A DNA stretch of 64,000 nt from contig NZ_NCSM01000003.1 of NCBI RefSeq assembly GCF_002224125.1, positions 441,747-505,746 of the forward strand. Reading direction: 5' to 3'. The notes beneath the pieces are model-generated. The model was not told the DNA's origin, did no database searches, and saw only the letters and a program-made list of their open reading frames with translations. The position numbers and the translations under genes are program-made. The DNA is from Streptomyces sp. NBS 14/10. Lineage in GTDB: Bacteria; Actinomycetota; Actinomycetes; Streptomycetales; Streptomycetaceae. How positions within the stretch are numbered: the first letter of the stretch is position 1; the number at the start of each line of letters is the position of its first letter. Shown here piece after piece: positions 25,857 through 34,571 of the stretch.

Positions 25857-26191
25857 TCACGCGGCCTCGGCCCGCGTGAACGCGGCACCCGCACCCGGGT
25901 CGAGCCACACCAGCCGTGCGGAGATCCCCTTACGGCGCCCGTAGTGCCACGCCGCGCGCTCCGGCGAGCCGAGGGACATCGTCACCGCCCCGCCCATGCC
26001 GATCACGTGCGCGCTGCCGTCGTCGTACGCCATGCCCCAGGCGGCGACGCGCGCGTCCGCGTGTTCCGTTTCAGGTCGTATTCCTGGACCACGGCGAACA
26101 TGCGGGGCGCGGTGTCGACGACGAGTTCGCGCACCTCATGGTCGAAATCGAACGCCGCCGAGTTGGGGTCATACGGGGATACGGTGGACAT
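25857..26191 (-). pseudogene. Frameshifted hypothetical gene
   Basis: The frame from 26191 reads MSTVSPYDPNSAAFDFDHEV and continues RELVVDTAPRMFAVVQEYDL, then degenerates after about 26072. Another frame immediately continues EHADARVAAWGMAYDDG... ARLVWLDPGAGAAFTRAEAA to a stop at 25857. Adding one base near 26072 restores one ~111-residue protein (EYDL-E-TEHADARVAAWG), so a single-base deletion or a sequencing error explains it. The joined product resembles small Streptomyces proteins of unknown function. The remainder has normal codon bias, so decay is recent. Confidence 0.75.
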
Positions 26192-26275
26192 GGAAGTCTC
26201 CCGTCAGGAGGAGGAGTTGGGCAGGGCGGCCCACGGATAGCGAGGGAACGCCGGGCCCAGGCATGTGAGTTACAC

Positions 26276-26292
26276 CATAGCCACCTACTATG
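26276..26292. promoter_or_regulatory. Dyad in divergent promoter region
   Basis: CATAG-CCACCTA-CTATG, 5-bp arms, in the A/T-richer 186-bp gap between the frameshifted gene and the XRE regulator gene. It could be a binding site for the XRE protein; support is only positional. Confidence 0.4.
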
Positions 26293-26377
26293 ATCCAGTG
26301 AACCCAACTGATGGGATACGTCATAACACCCCTCGTGTGGGTGAACGGCACCGCACGCGAGCGAGAGGGAAAACACG

Positions 26378-27232
26378 ATGGCCCGCATCAAGCTTCCGCC
26401 GACCATTCGGCAACGTCGGCTGGGCGCCGAACTGCGTCGGCTACGGGAACAGGCAGACCTCAACGCCACGCAAGCGGGCGCGCTGCTCGGTTCGTCGCAG
26501 TCGCGCGTCAGCAGCATCGAGTCCGGGGGCTACGCGGTGAGCGCCGACCGGGTACGTGCCATGGCGCGGGCTTACGGCTGCGCAGATCAGGCGCTGATCG
26601 AGGCGCTTGCCGAGATGACCGGCGGCCGGACCCGGGGGTGGTGGGACGAATACCGGGACATCCTTCCGCCGAGCATGCTCGACATGGCCGAGTTGGAGCA
26701 CCACGCCCGCTCCATGCGGATCGCTTGCGTCATCCATCTGCCCGGGCTCCTGCAGACGAGGGATCACGCTCGCGCGATCATCAGCGCTGTCGAGCCGCCC
26801 CTCGCCCCGCATGAGGTCGAGCACCGGGTCTCCTACCGGATCAAACGGCAGGCGATCCTCTACGGGGAGCGGCCCAGCTCGCTGACAGCGATCATTCACG
26901 AGGCAGCTCTGCGCATGGATTTCGGGGGCTCGGACGTAGCCCGCGCACAGCTTGAACACCTGCTCTCGATGAGCGAGCAGGAGCACATCGAGGTGCTGGT
27001 GATCCCCTTCGGCTCGGGTGCGTTCCCGAGCTCCGGGCAGGCGATCGTCCACCTCAGCGGGCCGGTTCCGCATCTGGACACGGTGGAACTCGACACGGAC
27101 CATGGCTCCGAGTTCCTGGACACCCAGCCTCAACTGACCAGGTACCGCAGCACGCTGGACCGCATGGCGGCCCTTGCCCTCAAGCCGCCAGCGTCACGCG
27201 ACATGATCCACCACATTGCGCAGGGCATCTAG
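26378..27232 (+). CDS. XRE-family regulator with DUF5753 domain
   Basis: 284 residues. The N-terminal helix-turn-helix LGAELRRLREQADLNATQAG then LLGSSQSRVSSIESG is a clear Cro/CI-type fold. The DUF5753 domain follows, with the usual WWDEYRDILP, LPGLLQT, YRIKRQAIL, IHEAALRM and EVLVIPFGSGAFP signatures. The downstream DUF397 gene is 13 bp away, the standard pairing in Streptomyces. Such pairs act in development or as toxin-antitoxin-like regulators (family knowledge). Spacing indicates co-transcription. Confidence 0.92.
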   Translation: MARIKLPPTIRQRRLGAELRRLREQADLNATQAGALLGSSQSRVSSIESGGYAVSADRVRAMARAYGCADQALIEALAEMTGGRTRGWWDEYRDILPPSMLDMAELEHHARSMRIACVIHLPGLLQTRDHARAIISAVEPPLAPHEVEHRVSYRIKRQAILYGERPSSLTAIIHEAALRMDFGGSDVARAQLEHLLSMSEQEHIEVLVIPFGSGAFPSSGQAIVHLSGPVPHLDTVELDTDHGSEFLDTQPQLTRYRSTLDRMAALALKPPASRDMIHHIAQGI

Positions 27233-27245
27233 CGAAGGAACATCC

Positions 27246-27452
27246 GTGTCCACGTCCACCCATACCTGGCAGAAGTCGTCGTACAGCGGCAACGCGGCGA
27301 ACTGCGTCTACGTCGCCAACGACCACGACGGCGGCGTCCGCATGCGCGAGAGCGACGCGCCGAACGCCACACTCACCACCCGCCCCGCCACGTTCGGGCT
27401 CTTCATACGCGCCGTCAAGGCAGGCGCCCTCGACCGGCTCGCCACGGACTGA
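27246..27452 (+). CDS. DUF397 protein, partner of the XRE regulator
   Basis: 68 residues, GTG start 27246 behind GAAGGA. It shows TWQKSSYSGNAANCVYVAND then VRMRESDAP and a C-terminal FIRAVKAGALDRL, the full DUF397 order. The usual VRDSK is changed to MRESD and LTF to LTT, mild divergence. It probably binds or modulates the upstream XRE protein. A degenerate copy of the family is at 4027-4176. Confidence 0.9.
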   Translation: MSTSTHTWQKSSYSGNAANCVYVANDHDGGVRMRESDAPNATLTTRPATFGLFIRAVKAGALDRLATD

Positions 27453-27457
27453 GCCAG

Positions 27458-27476
27458 CGGGCCCGGTGGGGGCCCG
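27458..27476 (+). terminator. GC hairpin after DUF397
   Basis: CGGGCCC-GGTGG-GGGCCCG, a 7-bp perfect stem beginning 6 bp after the DUF397 stop; no T-tract. Confidence 0.55.
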
Positions 27477-27564
27477 GCGGCCACGATCTGGGAACCGGTT
27501 TCCGGTTGGGGGCGTGGTGTGACACTGGAGCGTCTGGGCGTGAACAGGTCATGAGGGGTGGCAG

Positions 27565-29133
27565 GTGGCAGGCATGGAACGCGGCACGGTGATCGCGGGC
27601 AAGTACGAGTTGATCAGGCGGCTCGGCTCCGGCGGAATGGGCGAGGTGTGGGTCGGCCGGGACCGGGACCTGCACCGGGACGTCGCCATCAAATTCGTCG
27701 CCCGTGACGAGAACTTGTCGCCCGAGGTGCGGAAGCGCTTCGAGCGGGAATCGATCGCCGCCGCGCAGATCAGCCACTCCAACGTGGTCGTTCTCTACGA
27801 GCGGGGCGTCCACGACGACCTGCGGTACATGGCGATGGAGCACGTGGACGGCATCACGCTCGCGGAGCGGGTGCGCGACCAGCGGGCGATGGAGCTGGCG
27901 ACGGCGCTGGACATCGCCCGGAAGATCTGTGCCGCCCTGGTGGCGGCACACCGGGCCAAGATCGTGCACTACGACATCAAGCCGTCGAACGTCATGCTCA
28001 CCCCCGACGGGGGCGTCAAGGTCCTCGACTTCGGCATCGCCGGCTTCGCCCACACCCACACCTTCACCGTGGCCTCCACCACCGAACTGACCCCGGCCGG
28101 GACCGCGTTGTACGGGGCGCCCGAGCAATTCCTCGACGAGCGCGGCGATGAACGCTCCGATCTGTACGCGCTCGGTGGAGTCCTGTTCACCCTCCTCACC
28201 GGACAGCCGCCCTTCACCGGAAAGAGCGGCCTGTCGGTCATCCGCCGCAAACTCGACGAGGAGGCACCCGCGCTGAACCGCCTCCGCCCCGACACCCCGG
28301 AAGCCGTGAACCGCCTGGTGTCGGAACTCCTTCAGCGTGACCCGGCGCAGCGGCCGCAGACCGCCGAAGCCGTCCACGAACGTCTGACCAGGCTGCACGC
28401 GTCCGCTGTCGGCGGCGACGACGACCGCACGGAAACGCGCATCGTCACCGAGGCGCCACCCACTCCGACGAAGCCGGTGACAGGCACGTTCAGCCTGCGG
28501 CCCCCGGAAGAGCCGCAGAAAGGAGAGAAGCGAAAGTTCTCCTTGGTTCTCGTGGCCACCGTCGCCGCATTCGCCCTCGGCGCGGGCCTCAGCCTGCTCC
28601 TGACGTCCGGGGATGATGACAGCGGATCCTCGCCCGACAAGAGCGAGAGCAGCACCAAGACGACAGAAGTGCAGGCAAAACCCGCCGTCGTACCCGACCT
28701 CTGCGATCCCCTCGCAAAGCATCCGAAACTGAGCGAGTGGGTCCCGAATCCCAAGGCGGTGCCGAACGCGAAGAGCGTGGGCGGGCCCGCGGGGAGCCAA
28801 ACAGGCATGCACTGCAGTTTCGTGGGCCAGGAGGAGTCCGGTGGCAGGGTCGAGGATTACAAACTCGACGTCAGTGTCTTCGGATACAAGGACGGCAAAA
28901 CGGCCGGCGCCCGGTTCCGATCGAAACTCAAAGCAGATGGCCACGATGCGGACGAGCACACGTCAGCAGGGGAGGAATCTTATTCTTCCGAAAGCATCCT
29001 CAGCGGGTCACATCTTTTCCGCGTCGGGCCTTACCTGGCCCAGGTGAACTGCGACGGCTATGGGGGCGGCACCACGTCGAGAGAGGTCGCGGAGTGGGTC
29101 GACGGGCAACTCCGCGCTGTCTCGGGCGGTTAG
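27565..29133 (+). CDS. Membrane Ser/Thr protein kinase (Hanks type) with extracytoplasmic domain
   Basis: 522 residues, GTG 27565. Kinase domain (about 10-270): Gly loop LGSGGMGEVWVG, Lys in VAIKF, catalytic VHYDIKPSNVML and DFGIAGFA, APE as GAPEQFLDERGDERSD. The catalytic loop is HYD instead of HRD, so it lacks the Arg that normally contacts the activation loop. One TM helix (KFSLVLVATVAAFALGAGL, about residues 325-345) leads to a ~180-residue external domain with Cys residues (DLCDPL, MHCSFV, VNCDGY). That part looks like DUF3558-type lipoprotein domains. A signal-sensing kinase is likely; the ligand is unknown. Confidence 0.9.
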   Translation: MAGMERGTVIAGKYELIRRLGSGGMGEVWVGRDRDLHRDVAIKFVARDENLSPEVRKRFERESIAAAQISHSNVVVLYERGVHDDLRYMAMEHVDGITLAERVRDQRAMELATALDIARKICAALVAAHRAKIVHYDIKPSNVMLTPDGGVKVLDFGIAGFAHTHTFTVASTTELTPAGTALYGAPEQFLDERGDERSDLYALGGVLFTLLTGQPPFTGKSGLSVIRRKLDEEAPALNRLRPDTPEAVNRLVSELLQRDPAQRPQTAEAVHERLTRLHASAVGGDDDRTETRIVTEAPPTPTKPVTGTFSLRPPEEPQKGEKRKFSLVLVATVAAFALGAGLSLLLTSGDDDSGSSPDKSESSTKTTEVQAKPAVVPDLCDPLAKHPKLSEWVPNPKAVPNAKSVGGPAGSQTGMHCSFVGQEESGGRVEDYKLDVSVFGYKDGKTAGARFRSKLKADGHDADEHTSAGEESYSSESILSGSHLFRVGPYLAQVNCDGYGGGTTSREVAEWVDGQLRAVSGG

Positions 29134-29147
29134 AAGTTCGTCACCCG

Positions 29148-29798
29148 CTACACCGACGCCGCCATGGGCACCGGAAACGCGAACCGCGGCTCCGCCCCCG
29201 CCAGCCACGCCCCGATCACAAGGGCCGCCGTCGCCTCCACGTACACCGCGCGGGCGAGCCCGCCGCAGGGGATGGGCGTGCAGCCCATCGAGGTGATGAG
29301 CGCGGCGGTGCGGTCGAGGGCGCCCGGGTCGTCGCCGCAGTACGGAACGGCCAGCGGGGCGCCCTCGAACGTCGGCTGCGGCAGGGTCCAGATGGAGTCG
29401 TGGCAGAGGTTGAACGCCTTGACCACATGGGCGCCCGGCGCGGCCTCCGCCATCCGCCGGGCGATGGAGGTCGTACCACCGGTGGACAGCGTCAGGCCGT
29501 CATCGGTCGGCACGAGGGGGTTCGTGCAGTCGATCACCGTGCGGGCGGTGAGGACGTCCGCGAACCCCTTGACCAACTCGGGCGCCACGTCCGCCGGGAC
29601 CGCCGCCAGGACGACGTCGCCGTACGCCGCCGCGTCGGCGAGCGTGCCGTGGCCGGTGGCGCCGATGCGCCCCGCCGTGGCCTTGGCCGCCGCGCGGTCG
29701 CGCCCGCCGACGAGGACGTCGTGCCCGGCGCGGACCCACGCGCCGCCCAGTGTCGTGGCCATTCCGCCCGTGCCCAGAATGCCGATGCGCATCGTCAT
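29148..29798 (-). CDS. NADPH-dependent F420 reductase-like oxidoreductase
   Basis: 216 residues. Rossmann start MRIGILGTGGMATTLGGAWV, then VGGRDRAAAKA, VVLAAVPADV and DCTNPLVPT, and later VVKAFNLCHDS (family pattern VKAFNT). This places it in the NADP oxidoreductase coenzyme-F420-dependent family; some members act on other substrates. ATG 29798 and the ATG two codons later are both possible. It lies downstream of the sugar permease but has its own palindromic operator at 29852-29879, shared with the HxlR gene. Confidence 0.82.
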   Translation of the reverse strand: MTMRIGILGTGGMATTLGGAWVRAGHDVLVGGRDRAAAKATAGRIGATGHGTLADAAAYGDVVLAAVPADVAPELVKGFADVLTARTVIDCTNPLVPTDDGLTLSTGGTTSIARRMAEAAPGAHVVKAFNLCHDSIWTLPQPTFEGAPLAVPYCGDDPGALDRTAALITSMGCTPIPCGGLARAVYVEATAALVIGAWLAGAEPRFAFPVPMAASV

Positions 29799-29851
29799 GG
29801 TGCTCCCGTCCGATGAAACCGTGGTGGCTGACGACGGGGACTTTAGGCAGG

Positions 29852-29879
29852 CCGACGCACACCACGCGGTGTGCGTCGG
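29852..29879. promoter_or_regulatory. 28-bp palindrome, HxlR-type operator candidate (oxidoreductase)
   Basis: CCGACGCACACC-ACGC-GGTGTGCGTCGG: perfect 12-bp arms, lying between the sugar-permease stop and the oxidoreductase start (54 bp away). It is the same sequence, with three changes, as the palindrome before the HxlR gene at 36775-36802. A pure terminator role for the permease transcript is possible but would not explain the shared sequence. Confidence 0.7.
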
Positions 29880-29883
29880 GCCG

Positions 29884-30801
29884 CTATTCCTTCACCGCCC
29901 CCGAGTTCGCCCCCTGCACGAAGTAGCGCTGGAAGCAGAAGAACAGCGCCGCCACCGGCAGCGTCGCCAGCAGGGCCGCCGCCAGTTTCAGCGGGTACTG
30001 CGTACCGCCGCCGAGGCCGCCCGAGATGAACCGCGCGAGCCCGGTCGTCAGCGTCTCGTACTCGCCGGACTGGGTGGACACCAGGAAGTGCGTGAACTCG
30101 TTCCACGAGCTCTGGAAGGACAGGATCGTCAGGGTGAGCAGCGAGGGCCGGGCCATCGGCAGCACCACCGACCAGAAGGTCCGGATCACCCCGGCGCCGT
30201 CCACCCGCGCGGCCTCCTCGACCTCCCGGGGGATCGACTCGAAGAACTGCTTCATGATGAAGATGCCCGCCGCGTCCACCAGCAGCGGAACGATCATGCC
30301 GGTGTAGGTGTCGAACAGCCCGAAGGTGTTCAGCACCAGGAACTTGGGGATCAGCAGCGCCACCCCGGGCACCGCCATCACCGCGATGACGAAGCCGAAC
30401 AGCAGTGAGCGGCCCCGGAAGCGCAGCCGCGCCAGCGCGTACCCCGCCATCGAGTCGAACAGCACCCGCCCGGCCGTGACCAGGACCGCGACAAACGCGG
30501 AGTTGCCCAGCCAGCGCAGGAACGGCACCCCGTCCCCGGCCTGGCTCAGCCCGAACAGCCGCTGGTAGGCGGCGGTCGTCGGGGTGGTGGGTACCAGCCC
30601 GAGGGGGTGCGCCGCCGCGTCCGGGTCCGTCTTGAACCCGGTGACCAGTTGGAGGACGAACGGCAGCAGATACAGCAGCCCGAGCCCCACCACCAGCCCG
30701 TATCCCAGCACCCGCAGCGGCAGCGGGAACCGGCCGAGCACCGGGCGCTGCCGCACCTGGGCGGCGGCCTTGGCGTTGCCCCTGACCTTGGCGGCGTTCA
30801 T
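29884..30801 (-). CDS. Sugar ABC transporter inner-membrane protein (MalG-like)
   Basis: 305 residues, six hydrophobic segments. The coupling (EAA) motif is EEAARVDGAGVIRTFWSVVL, typical of carbohydrate-uptake-1 permeases, preceded by IFIMKQFFESIP. ATG 30801 overlaps the stop of the partner permease (ATGA). It pairs with the MalF-like protein to form the channel. No ATPase gene is in the operon, so a shared ATPase of the MsiK type, usual in Streptomyces, is expected. Confidence 0.9.
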   Translation of the reverse strand: MNAAKVRGNAKAAAQVRQRPVLGRFPLPLRVLGYGLVVGLGLLYLLPFVLQLVTGFKTDPDAAAHPLGLVPTTPTTAAYQRLFGLSQAGDGVPFLRWLGNSAFVAVLVTAGRVLFDSMAGYALARLRFRGRSLLFGFVIAVMAVPGVALLIPKFLVLNTFGLFDTYTGMIVPLLVDAAGIFIMKQFFESIPREVEEAARVDGAGVIRTFWSVVLPMARPSLLTLTILSFQSSWNEFTHFLVSTQSGEYETLTTGLARFISGGLGGGTQYPLKLAAALLATLPVAALFFCFQRYFVQGANSGAVKE

Positions 30802-32015
30802 CGGGTCCTCCCAGTGCGCGGGCCGCGCTCCCGCAGCGCCCAGCGCTGCAGGGCGGTGATGCACAGAATCAGCGCGAGCAGGATGAAGGCGATGGCCGCG
30901 CCCTGCCCGAAGTCGGAGCCGTCGAAGGCCGCCGAGTACGACAGGAAGGCCGGCGTCAGCGTGGTGTTGCCCGGGGCGCCCTGGCCCATCACATACACCT
31001 GGTCGAAGACCTGCCAGGTGGAGATCGTGCCCAAGGTGAGGACGAGGAAGAACACCGGCCGCAGCGCGGGCAGCGTGACGTACCGCAGCATCTGGCGCCG
31101 GTTCACGCCCTCCATGGCGGCCGCCTCCTCCAGCTCCCGCGGGATGTCCTGGAGGGCCGCGAGGAAGATCAGCATGAAGGTGCCCGAGGTCGTCCACACG
31201 GCGAGCAGGATGATCGTGCACATCGCGACGGACGGCCCGGACAGCCACTCGTACCAGGAAAGACCCATGAAGGAGTGGTCGGCCAGCGCACCCGCGGGGT
31301 GGTCGGGGTCGACGATCCCCAGGCCGCCGAGCAGCAGCGAGAGCACCCCGCGCGAATCGGCGAACCAGTTCGGGCCCTTCATCCCGATCCAGGACAGCAG
31401 CGTGTTGACGGCCCCGCTGCCCTGGAAGAGGAAGAGGAAGACGGTGGAGACCGCGATCGAGCTGGTGACGGACGGGAAGAAGAACGTGGTGCGCAGGGCG
31501 CCCCGCGCGCGCAGCAGCCGCTGGTTGACGATCAGCGCCAGTACGAGCGCGAGCCCGGTCTGCAGCGGCACGGTCAGCAGTACGTAGTAGGCGTTGTTGC
31601 GCAGCGAGGTCGCGAAGAGGGTGCGGTCGAGGCCGTCCTCGGTGAGCAGCGCCCGGTAGTTGTCCAGGCCGACGAACTTGGTCTGGCCGTCGAAGGGGTT
31701 CGACTGCCCGTCCCAGTCCAGCAGGCTCACCCACAGGGCCATCAGGATCGGCAGCACCAGGAACAGGCCGAGGATCAGCACCATGGGGCTGACGAACAGC
31801 CAGCCCCAGGCGCCTTCTCCGCGGCGGCGCCCCGCGGACGGGGTGTTTGGGGTGCGGGGCGCCGCCTTGGGGCCGGACCCGCCGGGCGCGTCAGGTGCGC
31901 CCGGCGAGCCGGCCGTACGGGGACCCCCGCCGCCGGCCTCGGGGGCCGGGCGGGGGCCGGACGACGCGCCGCGAGGGGTGCGGCGCGCCGTACGCGGGGT
32001 GGTGCGGAAGGGCAT
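30798..32015 (-). CDS. Sugar ABC transporter inner-membrane protein (MalF-like)
   Basis: 405 residues. An unusually long Pro/Gly/Ala-rich cytosolic N-terminus (about 65 residues) precedes six membrane segments beginning GWLFVSPMVLILGLFLVLP. The EAA motif is EEAAAMEGVNRRQMLRYVTL. ATG 32015 lies 6 bp after the stop of the binding-protein gene. Function as for its partner: import of a sugar or oligosaccharide. Confidence 0.9.
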   Translation of the reverse strand: MPFRTTPRTARRTPRGASSGPRPAPEAGGGGPRTAGSPGAPDAPGGSGPKAAPRTPNTPSAGRRRGEGAWGWLFVSPMVLILGLFLVLPILMALWVSLLDWDGQSNPFDGQTKFVGLDNYRALLTEDGLDRTLFATSLRNNAYYVLLTVPLQTGLALVLALIVNQRLLRARGALRTTFFFPSVTSSIAVSTVFLFLFQGSGAVNTLLSWIGMKGPNWFADSRGVLSLLLGGLGIVDPDHPAGALADHSFMGLSWYEWLSGPSVAMCTIILLAVWTTSGTFMLIFLAALQDIPRELEEAAAMEGVNRRQMLRYVTLPALRPVFFLVLTLGTISTWQVFDQVYVMGQGAPGNTTLTPAFLSYSAAFDGSDFGQGAAIAFILLALILCITALQRWALRERGPRTGRTR

Positions 32016-32021
32016 AGCGGC

Positions 32022-33272
32022 TCAGTTGCCCTTCGCGAGGGCCTGTTCGCCGTTGCGCTGGAGGTTGGCGAGGATCTTCTTCGGGTCGGTGGTGGGCAGC
32101 GACTGCAGTTCGGTGTTGAACTGGCTGAGCACCTTGTCGAATCCGGCGATGGTCACCGGGCCCTGCGCGTAGGAGTTGGCGTCGACCCAGGCCTTGGCGT
32201 CCGGCTCCTGCTTCGCGTACTCGGCGAGGGCGCTGGTGCGCGAGGGCATCACGCCGAAGCCCTCGGCGAACTTCAGCTGCTGCTCACCGGAGCTCAGGTA
32301 CTTCACCAGGTCCACCGCCGCCGACTGGTGGGCGCTCTCGGCGGCCACGCCCCAGCAGTTGCTGAAGGCGAGCGTGCCCTTCCCGGCCGGGCCGGCGGGC
32401 AGCTCGACCACCTTGTACTTGACGTCGGGGTAGTCGAGCTTCATGGCGCCGGTCAGCCAGTTGCCCTCGATGGTCATGGCGGCCTTGCCCTTGCCGAAGG
32501 CCTCACCGCCCCAGCTGGTGTCGACCTGCTTGGCGTACTTCATCGAGCCGGACTTCAGCAGCGACTTCACAAAGCCGAGCCCTTCGGCGTTCTTCGCGCT
32601 GTCGGCGGTCATCTTCGTCTGCCCGGCGTCGGTGATCCAGCCGCCCGACTGCTTCATGAAGACGCCGAGCCGCTGGTACTCGTCGCTGGTGACCAGGCCG
32701 GTGACCCCGTCCCCGGTCAGCTTGCCCGCGACCTTGCGCAGCTGCTCCCAGGAGGTCGGGTAGTCCTTCTCGGTCAGCCCGGCCTTCTTCCACAGGTCGG
32801 TGTTGATGGCAAGGGCGAGGGTGGAGGTGTCCTTGGGCAGGCACACCAGCTTGTCGTCGTAGGTGAAGGAGGAGCGCAGCTGCTCGGCGAAGTCGTCGGC
32901 GTCCTTGATCTTGTCGCCGTACGCGTAGAGGGAGCCGCCCTTGGCGTAGTTGGCGAACATGTCGGAGTTGACATAGAAGACGTCCGGCGGCTTGTGCCCG
33001 GCGAAGGACTGCGCGAGCTGCTGGTTCATGTCCTTGGCGGCCTCGACGGTCACCTTGTTGCCGGACTTCTTCTCGTACGCCGCCGCAGCCTCCTTGACCG
33101 CCTTGGTCTCGGCGTCGCCCGAGGTGGCTATCAGCACCTTCAGGTGCTGTTTGGCGCTGGTGTCCTGCTTCTTCTCCTTGTCGCCGCCGAAACTCGACGA
33201 GCATCCGGTGGCGGTGGCGGTCAGAAGCGCCGCGCAGGTGAGGAGGGCGGCGGCGGCCGTGCGGGGGACCAT
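32022..33272 (-). CDS. Sugar-binding lipoprotein of the ABC importer
   Basis: 416 residues. Signal peptide with lipobox TATATGCSSS (Cys about residue 24), then a charged linker and a type-1 solute-binding fold (LKVLIATSGDAETKAV, YEKKSGNKVTVE, PPDVFYVNSDMF, FGKGKAAMTIEGNW). The GKAAMTIEGNW pattern is standard for extracellular carbohydrate-binding proteins. First gene of the importer operon, downstream of the LacI gene. The divergent glycosidase suggests an alpha-glucan or oligosaccharide ligand (inference). Confidence 0.9.
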   Translation of the reverse strand: MVPRTAAAALLTCAALLTATATGCSSSFGGDKEKKQDTSAKQHLKVLIATSGDAETKAVKEAAAAYEKKSGNKVTVEAAKDMNQQLAQSFAGHKPPDVFYVNSDMFANYAKGGSLYAYGDKIKDADDFAEQLRSSFTYDDKLVCLPKDTSTLALAINTDLWKKAGLTEKDYPTSWEQLRKVAGKLTGDGVTGLVTSDEYQRLGVFMKQSGGWITDAGQTKMTADSAKNAEGLGFVKSLLKSGSMKYAKQVDTSWGGEAFGKGKAAMTIEGNWLTGAMKLDYPDVKYKVVELPAGPAGKGTLAFSNCWGVAAESAHQSAAVDLVKYLSSGEQQLKFAEGFGVMPSRTSALAEYAKQEPDAKAWVDANSYAQGPVTIAGFDKVLSQFNTELQSLPTTDPKKILANLQRNGEQALAKGN

Positions 33273-33407
33273 GATTCCTCCGTGGATTCGGGGTGGTACG
33301 TGCGGCTCGAGGGGGGGTGGAGGAGAGGTGATGTCGGGGGCGCGGCGCGTCGGGGCGTGCCGGCGTGTCAGGTCGTTGGCGTGTTGAGGGGGCGGGGCGT
33401 CGGCGTG

Positions 33408-34472
33408 TCAGGGGGTCGGCGCGTCGGAACCCGGCGCGGTGGCGCTGTCGCGGACGACGAGGGACGGCTCCAGCAGGACGCGCTCCGGTGCCGCGTCCTG
33501 ATTGGCCATCCGGGCCAGCAGCAGCCGTACGCACTCCCGGCCGACCGCCTCCAGCGGCTGGGCGACGGAGGACAGGGAGGGCGAGAGGATCCCGGCGGTC
33601 GGCGAGTCGTCGAAGCCGACCACCGCGACGTCCCGGCCCGGGGCATCGCCCCGCTCGCGCAGCGCGTGGTAGCAGCCGAGCGCCAGCATGTCGCTGGCCG
33701 CGACCACGGCCGTGGCACCCGCGTCCAGTAAGGGCTTCACGGCGATACGGGCCGACTCGACGTCGCCCACGCTCTCCGCGCGCCGCCCGCGCGTCGGCAG
33801 CTCGTGCCGGCGCATGGCCCGCTGCCAGCCCTCGGCTCGGTCGTCACCGACGCCGGAGCCGCGCGGCCAGCCCAGGAAGGCGATCTTGCGGTGTCCGAGG
33901 GCGACCAGGTGCTCCACGGCGGCGTCCGTGCCCGAGGCGCCGTCGACATCGACCCAGTCGCCGATCTGCCGCCCCGACCACATCCGGCCGAAGCCGACGA
34001 ACGGCACGCCCCGCTTGGCCAGCCACGCCTGGCGCGGGTCCTGGCGGGCGGTGTTGCTGAGCACGAAGCCGTCGACGTCGTGCTGGGCGAGCAGTTCGTC
34101 GTACCCCTCCAGGCTCGGGCCGCCGGGCGGGCAGGAGAACAGCAGGATCCGGTAGCCGGCCTCGTCGGCCGCCTGGGAGAGGGCGTGCAGAAAACGGTCC
34201 ATGACCGGGGCGGTGTTGCCGCCCGGGGCGGGTTGGATGCCGTAGCCGATCAGCTTGCTGGAGCGGGTGCGCAGCGTCTGCGCGGCGCGGCTCGGGCGGT
34301 AGCCCATCTCGTCGATCGCCTGGCGGACCCGTTCCAGGGTCTCGGGGCGCAGCAGCTCCGGCGAGTTGATCGCGTTGGACACGGTCTGCGTGGAGACACC
34401 GGCCCGCCGAGCGACCATCGCGAGGGTCACCGGACCGCCCTTGGGCGAGGGACTGCTGGTGGAGCGGGGCAT
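33408..34472 (-). CDS. LacI-family regulator of the sugar locus
   Basis: About 354 residues from ATG 34472 (GGAG site upstream); an ATG at 34520 would add 16. The LacI headpiece is clear: VTLAMVARRAGVSTQTVSNA then INSPELLRPETLERVRQAI and LGYRPSRAAQTL-type hinge (MGYRPSRAAQ). The sugar-binding domain follows, ending VAVVGFDDSPTAGILSPSLS and RVLLEPSLVVRDS. It lies between the importer operon and the divergent glycosidase gene and probably represses both. Two matching operators lie upstream. Confidence 0.92.
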   Translation of the reverse strand: MPRSTSSPSPKGGPVTLAMVARRAGVSTQTVSNAINSPELLRPETLERVRQAIDEMGYRPSRAAQTLRTRSSKLIGYGIQPAPGGNTAPVMDRFLHALSQAADEAGYRILLFSCPPGGPSLEGYDELLAQHDVDGFVLSNTARQDPRQAWLAKRGVPFVGFGRMWSGRQIGDWVDVDGASGTDAAVEHLVALGHRKIAFLGWPRGSGVGDDRAEGWQRAMRRHELPTRGRRAESVGDVESARIAVKPLLDAGATAVVAASDMLALGCYHALRERGDAPGRDVAVVGFDDSPTAGILSPSLSSVAQPLEAVGRECVRLLLARMANQDAAPERVLLEPSLVVRDSATAPGSDAPTP

Positions 34473-34520
34473 ACGGGTCTCCGGCCTACGAGGTTCCAAG
34501 CCCATACCGATGGGCTTCAT

Positions 34521-34533
34521 TTGAGCGTTCCAA
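34521..34533. promoter_or_regulatory. LacI operator candidate O1
   Basis: TTGAGCGTTCCAA, fitting TTGARCGTTCYAA with the central CG typical of LacI-family sites. It lies just upstream of the -35 of the glycosidase promoter and about 50 bp before the lacI start. Confidence 0.65.
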
Positions 34534-34538
34534 AGGCA

Positions 34539-34567
34539 TTGCCAGCGCTCTGAAGAGGCCGTTAATG
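34539..34567 (+). promoter_or_regulatory. Promoter of the glycosidase gene
   Basis: TTGCCA (34539-34544), 17-bp spacer, TTAATG (34562-34567). The pair is a fair match to a vegetative promoter and is bracketed by the two LacI operator candidates. Confidence 0.55.
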
Positions 34568-34571
34568 TCTT

